Shown: positions 7,750-16,290, numbered from the stretch's first letter. The stretch is 32,104 nucleotides of DNA from Lachnospiraceae bacterium (GCA_017520155.1 JAFXGR010000153.1:1-32104), one strand, 5' to 3'. Notes: generated by a model from the sequence alone, not told the origin. Numbers and translations: made by a program.

Positions 7750-8640
7750 TTATAATTCAATAGGATCTCGTTTTGTCACCTTATTCAAAATAGCAGAAAG
7801 GGCAAAGGAGAAGGTAAATACCACTGAACCAATTGCCATTCCGTATCCATAGGATGAATTGGTATATGCTTCCTGATACATATAGCTTAAGAATACATGA
7901 GATGCACTATCCGGCCCTCCGTTAGTCATGGCTTTTACAAAAAGGAAACTCATATTAATTGTACTGATTACAAAGAAGGTTAAGGTTGTTCTGATGTTGG
8001 TCCAGATTAAGGGCAAGGTAATGGAAAAGAATTGAGTAATCTTTCCTGCACCCTCTAAATCTGCTGATTCATATAAGCTTTCTGACACACTGGACATACT
8101 TGCCATATACATAACCATGTAATAACCTACTGCCTGCCAAATCATTGCAATTACAATACTGTAAATAACAATTTTCTGGCTTCCTAACCATAAAATGGGA
8201 TCTTTATGTCCTCTGAAAACTCCCAGAATAGAATTTAAAAGACCTTGGTTCGGATCATAAATTGCAGAGAAAATAGCACTAATAATTACCACGGATAAAA
8301 TATTGGGAATATAAAAAACAATACGGAAGAAATTCTGTCCTTTAATCTTTTCTCTTGTTAAAATTGCCGCAAATATTAACGCTAATGACATTGTTACAAT
8401 TGTTACAATTACAATCAGGAGAATCTGATTTTGAAAGGAACGCAGAAACTTTTCACTTTGAAGTAATGTTTGGAAATTTTTAAGTCCAACAAAAGTTTTA
8501 TCAGCCGTATATCCTCCCCATTTATAAAGAGACATACGGAATACATCAATGGTAGGAATTACCATAAAAATAACAAATAATGCAATGGCCGGAGCTACAC
8601 AACAAAATATGAATAGCCCTCTTCCTTTTGTTTGTCGCAT
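7750..8640 (-). CDS. carbohydrate ABC transporter permease, MalF/type 1 (CUT1)
   Basis: The 296-residue protein has six predicted membrane helices beginning FIFCCVAPAIALFVIFMVIP. The ATPase-docking loop ESLYESADLEGAGKITQFF lies at about 190-210 and the typical NGGPDSASHVF is near 240. AGGAGAG precedes ATG 8640. It follows the binding-protein gene after an intervening terminator, so it is likely made in lower amounts than that protein. Confidence 0.93.
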   Translation of the reverse strand: MRQTKGRGLFIFCCVAPAIALFVIFMVIPTIDVFRMSLYKWGGYTADKTFVGLKNFQTLLQSEKFLRSFQNQILLIVIVTIVTMSLALIFAAILTREKIKGQNFFRIVFYIPNILSVVIISAIFSAIYDPNQGLLNSILGVFRGHKDPILWLGSQKIVIYSIVIAMIWQAVGYYMVMYMASMSSVSESLYESADLEGAGKITQFFSITLPLIWTNIRTTLTFFVISTINMSFLFVKAMTNGGPDSASHVFLSYMYQEAYTNSSYGYGMAIGSVVFTFSFALSAILNKVTKRDPIEL

Positions 8641-8668
8641 AATTTCTCTCCTATCTTCTATAATTTAC

Positions 8669-8687
8669 GATAACTTTTACCGTTATC
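8669..8687. promoter_or_regulatory. small inverted repeat upstream of the permeases (possible operator)
   Basis: GATAAC and GTTATC flank 7 bases. The minus-strand sequence ATGATAACGGTAAAAG matches a CcpA cre consensus except at one conserved position. It sits between the attenuator and the first permease. This is only a candidate. Confidence 0.25.
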
Positions 8688-8714
8688 ATTTAGAGATACT
8701 TACTGATAGTCTTG

Positions 8715-8750
8715 AAAAAAGCTGGTGCTCATTTGAACACCAGCTTTTTT
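8715..8750 (-). terminator. intrinsic terminator/attenuator after the binding-protein gene
   Basis: A hairpin with arms GCTGGTG/CACCAGC is followed on the minus strand by six T. Partial readthrough would make the binding protein in excess over the permeases and enzymes, a common design in ABC operons. Confidence 0.8.
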
Positions 8751-8772
8751 ATCTTTTCTGTTACCAACAATA

Positions 8773-10155
8773 TTACTGCTGTTTCAGGTTAGCTCTGAAT
8801 GTATCGTTATCTTTAATAATCTGAGCTTTCCAATCATCAATTGTTTTATCTTTTGTTACTAAAGAGTTGATTGGATCACAGAATGTACCACGGATTGTTG
8901 TACCTTCGATAGATTCTGTTGCTGCGAAAGCGTCTAATACTGCTACTGCACCTGTATCATAAATGCTGTAGTAAATCTTAGCATCACCTTCTAAAGTATC
9001 TGCTAAACCATTGATAGGCTGAATAGCACCTTTTTCAGCAAAGATTGCTGCTGCTGCATCAGAGTAAAGGAATGCGATGAACTGTTTTCCGGCATCTACA
9101 TTTACTGCTCCACCGGGCATCCAAACCTGTTCAAACCAAGCATAAGAAGCTCTTTCTCCGCCATCTTCAACTGCAGGAAGTGCTGTGAATCCCCATTCAA
9201 ATCCATCAGCTCTGGGAGCTTCAGCCATTTCACCGATTACCCAGTTTCCGTTAGGCATGAATAATGCTTTATTGTCTAATACTAACTGCTGATTCTTCTG
9301 GAAGTTATCATCGTTAGCATTTGCAGGTGTTGTAGGTTCTGTGTATGTAGCAAGTTTGTCTAAAATTGCAAAGATGGTTTCTGCTTCAGGAGTTTCCCAA
9401 ACACCTTCACCATACTGAAGAACATTTGCAAAGTTATCTCCGAATGCTTCATGCATTAAAGCATAAAGGAAAGCATCAAAGTATCCTGCTGTAGGATAAG
9501 TAAACAAAGAGATTCCTTCTGCTTTTGCAGTATCTCCTAATGCCCACATTTCATCCCAAGTTGTAGGAACTTCCCATCCTTTTTCTGCAAATAATCCTGC
9601 ATTGTAGAATAATCCACAAGGACTGTAGAACATAGGCATAAGATAGATTTTTCCATCGCCGTAAGGCTGTGTAATTGTGTTATTTGTAAATCCACCTAAC
9701 ATTTTATCAGATACTTTAGCAGTTTCTCCGGGAACTGTTAAATCCATAACATCGCTAAGATCTACTAAGTTATTGTCTTTAATGAAAGTTTCTGTCATAC
9801 CGGACTCAGCACCAACTGCACGCATAATAACGTCAGGATAATTTCCAGCTTTCATATCGGGAGAGATAACATCTTCCAAATTCTTATCAACAGTAAGCTC
9901 TACTGTGATACCTGTTGCTGCTTCAAATTCTGCCGCTACATTTTTCCAAATGTCAGCGCCGTATGCAGTTTCAACTGCTGCAACCTTAACAACCTGACCT
10001 TCTCCTGTTTCTTCTGCTGCCGCTTCTTCTGCGGGAGCTGCTTCTTCTGTTGCCGGAGCTGCTTCTTCAGCAGGTGCTGTAGTTGCACCACAACCAGCTA
10101 ATAAAGAAGATACCATTGCTACACTTAAAAGTGTACTTACAAGTTTCTTTTTCAT
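8773..10155 (-). CDS. extracellular sugar-binding lipoprotein of the ABC importer
   Basis: The 460-residue protein has a lipoprotein signal ending LLAGC, with Cys22 as the lipidated residue. An acidic Ala/Glu/Pro tether runs from about 25 to 50, followed by a family 1 solute-binding fold (VVKVAAVETAYGADIWKNVAAEFEAATGITVELT...). Its tail MPGGAVNVDAGKQFIAFLYSDAAAAIFAEKGAIQP is typical of oligosaccharide-binding proteins. It would capture the substrate outside the membrane and deliver it to the permeases. The substrate is inferred from the downstream GH95 and GH112 genes to be a galactosyl-HexNAc oligosaccharide, possibly fucosylated. AAGGAGG precedes the ATG. This is the first gene of the operon. 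Confidence 0.93.
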   Translation of the reverse strand: MKKKLVSTLLSVAMVSSLLAGCGATTAPAEEAAPATEEAAPAEEAAAEETGEGQVVKVAAVETAYGADIWKNVAAEFEAATGITVELTVDKNLEDVISPDMKAGNYPDVIMRAVGAESGMTETFIKDNNLVDLSDVMDLTVPGETAKVSDKMLGGFTNNTITQPYGDGKIYLMPMFYSPCGLFYNAGLFAEKGWEVPTTWDEMWALGDTAKAEGISLFTYPTAGYFDAFLYALMHEAFGDNFANVLQYGEGVWETPEAETIFAILDKLATYTEPTTPANANDDNFQKNQQLVLDNKALFMPNGNWVIGEMAEAPRADGFEWGFTALPAVEDGGERASYAWFEQVWMPGGAVNVDAGKQFIAFLYSDAAAAIFAEKGAIQPINGLADTLEGDAKIYYSIYDTGAVAVLDAFAATESIEGTTIRGTFCDPINSLVTKDKTIDDWKAQIIKDNDTFRANLKQQ

Positions 10156-10175
10156 GTTTTTTCCTCCTTTTTGAT

Positions 10176-10193
10176 CAGTAATAGTGATTACTG
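10176..10193. promoter_or_regulatory. 18-bp palindrome in the leader of the ABC operon (candidate operator)
   Basis: CAGTAAT-AGTG-ATTACTG is a perfect 7+7 inverted repeat. It lies just downstream of the predicted start of transcription and upstream of the AAGGAGG site, a position typical of a repressor operator. Confidence 0.45.
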
Positions 10194-10203
10194 TATGTTA
10201 TTA

Positions 10204-10231
10204 AGTATATCTTTTATTTCAATATGTTCAA
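10204..10231 (-). promoter_or_regulatory. sigma-A-type promoter of the ABC/GH95/GH112 operon
   Basis: TTGAAC and TATACT on the minus strand are separated by 16 bases. The predicted leader is about 40 nt. Confidence 0.6.
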
Positions 10232-10397
10232 TCCTTTTCTTGTCCTTTTTTTTAGTAATATTGCTCTTTTTATAAAAAGTATATATAAACTTTTTTCCAC
10301 ACTTTTTTTCCCTTGTTAAGTTCCTACAATAATCATTAAATTTCTTTATCTATTTTGTCCATTTTATGCAGTAGATTGCTTTTTTTTACTATATCTA

Positions 10398-10426
10398 TTG
10401 CAGACTTTTCCTTTTGTATATATAAT
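10398..10426 (+). promoter_or_regulatory. sigma-A-type promoter for the AraC gene
   Basis: TTGCAG and TATAAT are separated by 17 bases. This implies a leader of about 240 nt before the AraC start, so other promoters closer to the gene are possible. Confidence 0.45.
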
Positions 10427-10575
10427 TTTATTGTTAAAATATTGTTATACTCATTATTATATCACAGCAAGATATAATTATTTTGTATTTAATACTTTAT
10501 AAAAACTTCGTCATTAGTCAGTAAGTGAGTAGTGACCATTATAGATTATTTATATATAGAAAACTTATATATGTT

Positions 10576-10600
10576 ATAGGAATCCCAAAACGGTTCCTAT
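10576..10600. promoter_or_regulatory. inverted repeat upstream of the AraC gene (possible autoregulatory site)
   Basis: ATAGGAA and TTCCTAT flank 11 bases. The repeat lies about 70 bp before the AraC start. Its role is not shown. Confidence 0.3.
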
Positions 10601-10670
10601 TATCAAATAAATGGCACTTTCTATGCCTTTTTATGAAAATTTATATTATTATTCCAAGGAGAATATATTT

Positions 10671-11531
10671 ATGAGTAATGAACGATATGATTTGGTGGAA
10701 GGAAATGCACTTCGCAAGACTGCAAAGCTTCTTTATGTCAGTACAGCTAAATACGGAGGCGACTGGCATAGTATACAGCATACTCATAATTGTTCTGAAC
10801 TCTTCTATGTCATCGAAGGTAACGGACAATTCCTCATTGAGAATCAGACATATCCTGTTTCCATGAACGATCTTGTCATTGTAAATCCCAATGTTTTACA
10901 TACCGAGCTTAGCCTGAATGCCTCTCCTCTTCGTTATATTGTTCTTGGTATTGAAGGTCTGGAACTAAAGGCAAATACAGAGAATGAATCTTCTAATTTT
11001 TGTATTATAAACTTTAAAAATATGAGGGACAGTATCCTACATTATCTTCATCATATGCTGCAGGAAATGGAATCACAATCTCCGGGTTATGAAATCATCT
11101 GTCAGGATTTAATGGAAATCTTAATTGTTATGTTGGGACGACAGACAAATTTCTCTACTACTTTATCTCCTGTAAACAAAAAAACAAACCGCCTTTGCAG
11201 CTCTACAAAACGTTATATCGATAATCATTATAAAGAAAATGTTAGTCTGGAAATTTTGGCTGACCAAAATCATGTCAGTAAGTATTATCTTGCTCACGCT
11301 TTTACCGAAGCTTTCGGTATTTCTCCCATTAATTATTTGATTTCCCGAAGAATTCAGGAGGCAGAACATTTGCTAACCAACACGGACTACTCCTTAGCCT
11401 TAATCAGTGCTACCATTGGTTTTTCTTCTTCCAGTTATTTTGCGCAGATCTTTAAAAAACAAAAGGGAATCAGTCCCAGAGAATTTAGAAAAGAGAGTCG
11501 TAGAATACAAGGTACTCTTCTACAATCATAA
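10671..11531 (+). CDS. AraC-family transcriptional regulator with N-terminal cupin
   Basis: The 286-residue protein starts at MSNERYDLVEG, where CCAAGGAGA sits 9 bases upstream; an earlier in-frame ATG at 10611 lacks such a site. The N-terminal part (about 15-110) is a sugar-sensing cupin with HSIQHTHNCSELFYV and a DLVIVNPNVLH strand. The C-terminal 100 residues contain the two AraC helix-turn-helix motifs, including VSLEILADQNHVSKYYLAHAF and ALISATIGFSSSSYFAQIFKK. It is divergent from the ABC operon and probably activates it when sugar is present. A broken sulfatase gene follows 27 bp downstream in the same direction, so the two were probably once one operon. Confidence 0.9.
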   Translation: MSNERYDLVEGNALRKTAKLLYVSTAKYGGDWHSIQHTHNCSELFYVIEGNGQFLIENQTYPVSMNDLVIVNPNVLHTELSLNASPLRYIVLGIEGLELKANTENESSNFCIINFKNMRDSILHYLHHMLQEMESQSPGYEIICQDLMEILIVMLGRQTNFSTTLSPVNKKTNRLCSSTKRYIDNHYKENVSLEILADQNHVSKYYLAHAFTEAFGISPINYLISRRIQEAEHLLTNTDYSLALISATIGFSSSSYFAQIFKKQKGISPREFRKESRRIQGTLLQS

Positions 11532-11558
11532 TCCCAAGAAACAGAAAGGGAATAGCTC

Positions 11559-12220
11559 ATGAAACAACCTAATACTTTAATAATTACGGAATCGACTGTA
11601 ATCGTTGGGTGGCCAGGCCTTTTCAATATGAGGAAAAATATCACCCTACTAATTGGGTAACGGATCGCAGCATCGATTTTTTAAGACGCAGAGATCCTGA
11701 CCGGCCATTTTTCCTTATGGCTTCTTACTTACGTCCACCTCCACCTTTTGATGCTCCTGCCTGGTATTTTGATTTGTATAATAGAAAAGAATTGTCTCCA
11801 CCAGCCATGGGTGACTGGGAGGATACTACTCTCTTGCAGGAAAGAAGTTGTTATTTCGATTCTCTTACCGGTCCTATTGCCCCCGAGTTAATCCGTCAGG
11901 CCCAAGTAGGATATTACGCCTGTATTACTCACTTGGATCATCAAATCGATCGTTTAATTATGGCACTAACAGAACATGAGCTTCAAAATGATACCGTTAT
12001 TTTGTTTACTTCTGATCATGGAGAAGAATTATGCGATCATCATTACTTCAGAAAATCCATGCCCTACGAAGGAAGTACCAGAATCCCCATGATCCTTTCT
12101 GGAAATCCTGCTTTACTTGGTCTGAAACCAAACTCAGTATGCCATGATATAGTAGAGCTGCGGGATGTTATGCCTACCTGTTTTTTCTTCTACTTCAAGC
12201 TCAATACACATAAAAATTAA
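11559..12220 (+). pseudogene. sulfatase pseudogene with internal deletion and truncated 3' end
   Basis: ATG 11559 follows AAAGGGAATAGCTC and encodes MKQPNTLII, the usual opening of a family S1 sulfatase. The reading frame is then lost. From about 11585 another frame continues as YGIDCNRWVARPFQ and then a recognisable middle and C-terminal section, including DRPFFLMASYLRPPPP, YYACITHLDHQIDRL and FTSDHGEELCDHH. An out-of-frame deletion has thus removed the section that should hold the Cys/Ser-x-Pro-x-Arg formylglycine site. The end is also lost: after RDVMPT, normally followed by about 100 more residues, there is only a short tail and a stop. The product cannot be an active sulfatase. Confidence 0.85.
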
Positions 12221-12260
12221 ACTCCTCTGTCGGTAAATGACCCACAGAGGAGTTCTTTTT
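12220..12260. terminator. bidirectional terminator between converging genes
   Basis: An 11-bp perfect stem AACTCCTCTGT/ACAGAGGAGTT (12220-12230/12244-12254) is followed by CTTTTT on plus and by TAATTTTTATG on minus. It ends both the AraC/pseudogene transcript and the GntR-type regulator transcript. Confidence 0.85.
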
Positions 12261-13370
12261 CTATTCTCTGACCTTTCCTACAGATTCTCCATCATGAATA
12301 TAGGGTTCCAGAACACAGGAATAGTCCCTTTTCCCAAAATCCTTATTTTCCATCATTTTTAAAAGTCGCTTACTGACTTCTATTCCCATAATTCTTCCTT
12401 GATGTACCGTACAGGTAATTCCGCTTTGTGCCCAGTCTTCCTTGGAATAGTCAAAGCAAACCAAGGAATAATCTTGGGGAACTTTTTTCCCCATATTCTG
12501 CAATACTCTTCGTACCATTTTTAGGAGCATATAATTACAGCACACAATAGCTGTACATTGTGGCTGACTTTTAATAAATTTAAAAATTTCCTTTTCAAAA
12601 GCTTTTTTATAAGCAGAAGAGGAAACGCACCATTTCACATAGTCGTCATCAAAAATACATCCATACTTTTGCAACGCCTTTACATAGCCACAAAATTTTT
12701 CCGCACTTTGATAATTATCCGTCACAAAAACCCCCATAATCTTTTTATGCCCCTGCCTTGCCAACCTTAGCACCAATTCGTCCGCACCGGAAATATCATT
12801 ATTCGTAACCTTTGAACACGTTAATTCCTTGTAATAATTATTATAAAAAATGATGGGGATATTTTTAGCCAGTATATTATGATAACAATCTAAGTTAGGA
12901 TTTACAATACTTGCCATAACCCCATCAATAATAAAACCGTCAAAATTATTATGCATCACTTCATCCAAACATGCCCGTTCATTGGAAAAACGATTATTGG
13001 TAAAATACACTCTCAAATCTGTGGTTTCCTCATGTAATACACTTCTGATTCCATTTAGCAATTCCTTATTGGCATCAGGATCCTGCCCCTGCAAGATAAC
13101 ACCTATTTTTCTTGACATACCGGGACGCATTTCCTTATCCCATACAGCTACTTCCTTTTTAAAGAAAGTTCCGCTTCCCTGTACTCTATAAATCAACCCT
13201 TCCTTTTCCAAAATATTCATTACCGAACGAACTGTATCTCTGCTAACCTTCAACCTTCTGGTCAAAGCATTTTCCGAAGGCATCTTATTACTTACAGAAA
13301 AACGATTTTCTTCAATATAATCTCTAAGCCAATGATAAACCAAGGTCTGCTTTCCAATTTTTTTCTGCAT
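12261..13370 (-). CDS. GntR/LacI hybrid (AraR-type) transcriptional regulator
   Basis: The 369-residue protein joins a GntR winged helix-turn-helix (residues 1-72: KMPSENALTRRLKVSRDTVRSVMNILEKEGLIYRVQGSGTFF) to a LacI/GalR-type periplasmic-binding sensor (about 88-365: KIGVILQGQDPDANKELLNGI, NFDGFIIDGVMAS, PIIFYNNYY, QGHKKIMGVFVTDNYQSAEKFCGY). This is the AraR layout, in which a small sugar releases the repressor from DNA. AAGGAGG precedes the ATG. It lies 54 bp downstream of the sulfatase gene beyond a terminator, and most likely controls the tctCBA-sulfatase operon in response to the imported compound or its product. Confidence 0.88.
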   Translation of the reverse strand: MQKKIGKQTLVYHWLRDYIEENRFSVSNKMPSENALTRRLKVSRDTVRSVMNILEKEGLIYRVQGSGTFFKKEVAVWDKEMRPGMSRKIGVILQGQDPDANKELLNGIRSVLHEETTDLRVYFTNNRFSNERACLDEVMHNNFDGFIIDGVMASIVNPNLDCYHNILAKNIPIIFYNNYYKELTCSKVTNNDISGADELVLRLARQGHKKIMGVFVTDNYQSAEKFCGYVKALQKYGCIFDDDYVKWCVSSSAYKKAFEKEIFKFIKSQPQCTAIVCCNYMLLKMVRRVLQNMGKKVPQDYSLVCFDYSKEDWAQSGITCTVHQGRIMGIEVSKRLLKMMENKDFGKRDYSCVLEPYIHDGESVGKVRE

Positions 13371-13383
13371 AATCCTCCTTTTT

Positions 13384-13416
13384 TAAAAAGACAGCTCAGC
13401 TTAATAAGCTGAACTG
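13384..13416 (-). terminator. intrinsic terminator after the sulfatase gene
   Basis: An 11-bp stem with one mismatch (13392-13402/13406-13416) and a 3-nt loop is followed by TCTTTTT on the minus strand. It limits readthrough into the regulator gene. Confidence 0.75.
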
Positions 13417-13424
13417 CTACCTTT

Positions 13425-14777
13425 TTAATCTACAATTCTAGGAACTATATGTTCTGCTTCTTCAATCCAGGAAAGAAGTCTTTTTCGTAAATCTTCCTTT
13501 ATCTGTGCATAAGCAGGGTCTCCGACAATATTCGTTAATTCATGAGGATCCTTTGTCAAATCATACATGAAATCATCTGCATAAAAATCAGATGACGCTG
13601 CTACTCCTCCATGAAGTCCAGGGGCATATACGGAATAAGCATATTCCGGTGTACGAATACATCGTCCTACACGACTTTCCGAAATTTGTGCAAAGGCTTC
13701 ATTTTTACGGTTTGGCAACCTTCCTTCTACAACATCCACCAAATTTTCTCCAATCATGTTATCCCCTACATTTACCCCTGCCAGAGCACAGATTGTTTTG
13801 GGAAGACTGGCTGTACTCACAATATCTTCAAAAGCTGTACCACCCTTAAAAGGACCTCCTGAAATCACAAAAGGAACCTTAAGACATGCATCATGCATGG
13901 AACGCTTGTAGTCATCATAACCATTCAGATGTTCATCTCTGTTTCTGGTAAGAAAATGAGAGCCATGATCCGAAACAAAAATAATCACTGTATTGTCATA
14001 AAGACCTTTTTCCTTCAATTTGGCCACCAATTTCCCAAGATTCTTATCTAAAGAGGCACACTGCCCCAAATAATCCGGATATTCTTCCTTATAATTTCCT
14101 CCTAAGGTTTCCAGATCTACCGGAGCTTCATACTCTTTATATTTCTCCTTAGATCCTATAGGCCCTTCATAACAATTTCTGTCATTTTGATGATGGGGTT
14201 CAATATGAGAAATAGTCATAAAAAACGGCTTTTCTTCCTTTCTTTGGTCAAAAAATTCCAATGCCATATCCGTCAGACAGTCACAACGATATCCCTTAAA
14301 GTCAATTCTGTTATTATTTTCATCAAAAACATAACCATCGTAACCATGACTGGTAAACTCCAATACATCAGAAGCTCTCCAAAATCCTGTATATCCTCCT
14401 CTCAGCTCCTTAGGAATAGCTGTAATCGTATGATCAATAGTTGGTTTTTGTTCTAATTCTCCATCACTTGCCAAATGCCATTTCCCGATATACGCAGTCT
14501 CATAACCTGCTTCTTCCATATAACTTCCCAGCGTCTTCACCTCTGATGGTAGCATAATGTTATTTCTAAAACACCCTGTTTCCGTAGGCCATTTTCCTGT
14601 TTGAAACAAAGCCCGACAGGGGCCGCATACCGGCTGTGGTGAAAATGCATTTTCAAACTTAATTCCTTCCTTAGCCAACTGATCAAGATTTGGTGTAATC
14701 TCTAACTTCTGTCCATAGCATCCACAGGTATCTGCCCTTTGCTGATCAGAAAAATACATCACAATATTTGGTTTCAT
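13425..14777 (-). CDS. Cys-type S1 family sulfatase, predicted cytoplasmic
   Basis: The 450-residue protein has the sulfatase fold. Metal-binding residues lie in YFSDQQRADT (Asp11, Gln12) and IIFVSDHGSHF. The formylglycine site is Cys51 in VCGPCRALFQTGKWP, matching Cys-x-Pro-x-Arg, so in an anaerobe the radical-SAM maturase is needed. It hydrolyses a sulfate ester; the substrate is unknown. The N-terminus begins MKPNIVMYFSDQQ with no signal peptide, so it should act in the cytoplasm. Its ATG overlaps the tctA stop by one base (TAATG) and its ribosome site lies inside tctA, so it is translationally coupled to the transporter. The simplest reading is import of a small sulfated compound followed by desulfation inside the cell. 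Confidence 0.92.
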   Translation of the reverse strand: MKPNIVMYFSDQQRADTCGCYGQKLEITPNLDQLAKEGIKFENAFSPQPVCGPCRALFQTGKWPTETGCFRNNIMLPSEVKTLGSYMEEAGYETAYIGKWHLASDGELEQKPTIDHTITAIPKELRGGYTGFWRASDVLEFTSHGYDGYVFDENNNRIDFKGYRCDCLTDMALEFFDQRKEEKPFFMTISHIEPHHQNDRNCYEGPIGSKEKYKEYEAPVDLETLGGNYKEEYPDYLGQCASLDKNLGKLVAKLKEKGLYDNTVIIFVSDHGSHFLTRNRDEHLNGYDDYKRSMHDACLKVPFVISGGPFKGGTAFEDIVSTASLPKTICALAGVNVGDNMIGENLVDVVEGRLPNRKNEAFAQISESRVGRCIRTPEYAYSVYAPGLHGGVAASSDFYADDFMYDLTKDPHELTNIVGDPAYAQIKEDLRKRLLSWIEEAEHIVPRIVD

Positions 14778-16273
14778 TATTTTACCACTCCCTTCTTAGC
14801 TTCTTTCATTTTATTCACAATAATCATAGATATGGCTGCAATGATCAGCACTAAAAATACAATACAGTACCAGCTACCTACAAAAATAGAAAAGTTTCCA
14901 TCAGTAAGCAGCAGGGCACGACGGAAGTTTGTTTCTGTCATATTCCCTAAAACTAATCCCAACAAAATAGGAACCGTAGGCATATCCAGCTTTTTCATTA
15001 TCCATGCAATGGCAGCAAAAACCAGAATAACCACAACATCAAAATAAGATTTATTTACCGAAAATGCTCCGGCAAAACAAAACATAACAATAATCGGTGT
15101 TAAAATTTCCTGGGGAACAGAAACTATCTTAGCAAACATATCTGTTAAATATCTTCCTTGTAAAAACATAAATATGTTAACAAAAATTAACCCGATCATA
15201 ATGGCATACATAATATCGCCCTGTGTGGTAAATAGTGATAAGCCGGGATTTAATCCATTAATCATTAAGGCAGATAGCATAATGGCTACACATCCGTCTC
15301 CCGGAATCCCCAGAGTCAATAAAGGAATCAGAGTAGCACCCGTTACAGCATTATTAGCAGCTTCTGCTGCAGCAATTCCTTCCACAGAACCATGTCCGAA
15401 TTCCTCCTTATGTTTTGACATTGCCTTAGCCCTGTCATAACTGAACCAGGAAGCCATGGATGCTCCTGTTCCCGGAATAATACCAATAATTACTCCAATA
15501 ATTGAAGAGACCACTGCCGGAAGAATCATACGCTTTCCTTCTTCCTTTGTAATTTTATCTTCCGTTTTTATCTTACTGGTATCCAGCTTTAATGGTCCTA
15601 CTTTTCCTTCTGCCTTACCCAGAATTTCTACCAGTGCAAATAAACCGATTAGACAAATAGCTAAGTCTAAGCCCATGTACAGTCTGGCATTCCCAAAAGT
15701 AAAGCGGTCGTAACCGGTCAAGGGATCTGCCCCCACACAGGAAATCAATAACCCAAGGGCTGCTGAAATAATCCCCTTGATTAAGCTTTTTCCTGAAATA
15801 CCGGCAATAATGGTTAAACCAAACAGGCACACCAAAAAGTATTCTGCAGTTCCCAGCTGTGCTGCTATCTTTGCTACCTGAGGTGCTAAAAACAGCAAGG
15901 AAAGTGCAGAGAAAATTCCTCCAAAGGTAGAAGCATACAAGGCAATTCTAAGGGCTGTTTTTGTACGTCCCTTTTTCGATAAGGGATGCCCGTCCAACAT
16001 GGTGGTTGCCGCATGAGGTGTTCCCGGCGTATTAATTAAAATAGCCGATACACTTCCTCCATACCCACCGGCACAATAAATCCCCAATAAAAACATCATC
16101 CCCGGAATGGCTGTCATTTTATAGGTAAAGGGTAAAAATAAAATAATACATAAGATAACACTTAGCCCCGGAATAGCTGCAAAAATAGAGCCAATAAACA
16201 CCCCCAGGTTCATCCAGAGAAAGTTTTCAAATGTAAATAATTGCTGCAGTGCAGGTCCGATATATTCCAGCAT
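14777..16273 (-). CDS. tctA: TctA-family large membrane subunit of a tripartite tricarboxylate-type transporter
   Basis: The 498-residue protein has about 11-12 membrane helices. It carries the duplicated TctA signatures: IFAAIPGLSVILCIILFLPFTYKM and GGYGGSVSAILINTPGTPHAA in the first half, IGIIPGTGASMASWFSYDRAK and LLTLGIPGDGCVAIMLSALM in the second. With TctB and TctC it forms a secondary transporter driven by an ion gradient. Known members take up citrate and other carboxylates and some aromatic acids. AAGGAGG precedes the ATG. Its last base pairs overlap the sulfatase start, which ties transport to desulfation. Confidence 0.93.
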   Translation of the reverse strand: MLEYIGPALQQLFTFENFLWMNLGVFIGSIFAAIPGLSVILCIILFLPFTYKMTAIPGMMFLLGIYCAGGYGGSVSAILINTPGTPHAATTMLDGHPLSKKGRTKTALRIALYASTFGGIFSALSLLFLAPQVAKIAAQLGTAEYFLVCLFGLTIIAGISGKSLIKGIISAALGLLISCVGADPLTGYDRFTFGNARLYMGLDLAICLIGLFALVEILGKAEGKVGPLKLDTSKIKTEDKITKEEGKRMILPAVVSSIIGVIIGIIPGTGASMASWFSYDRAKAMSKHKEEFGHGSVEGIAAAEAANNAVTGATLIPLLTLGIPGDGCVAIMLSALMINGLNPGLSLFTTQGDIMYAIMIGLIFVNIFMFLQGRYLTDMFAKIVSVPQEILTPIIVMFCFAGAFSVNKSYFDVVVILVFAAIAWIMKKLDMPTVPILLGLVLGNMTETNFRRALLLTDGNFSIFVGSWYCIVFLVLIIAAISMIIVNKMKEAKKGVVK

Positions 16274-16290
16274 TATTCTTCCTCCTTAAA

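Larger units (their letters stand above)
10156..10670. other. divergent regulatory region between the ABC operon and the AraC gene
   Basis: This stretch of 515 bases is very AT-rich and contains no gene. It holds a promoter on each strand and two short palindromes, listed separately. The AraC protein encoded at its right end is the obvious candidate to bind here. Confidence 0.7.

Noticed and set aside
10000-10080. Repetitive coding stretch (Ala/Glu/Pro) in the binding-protein gene
   Set aside because: It is a normal flexible tether after the lipidated cysteine, common in Lachnospiraceae lipoproteins.
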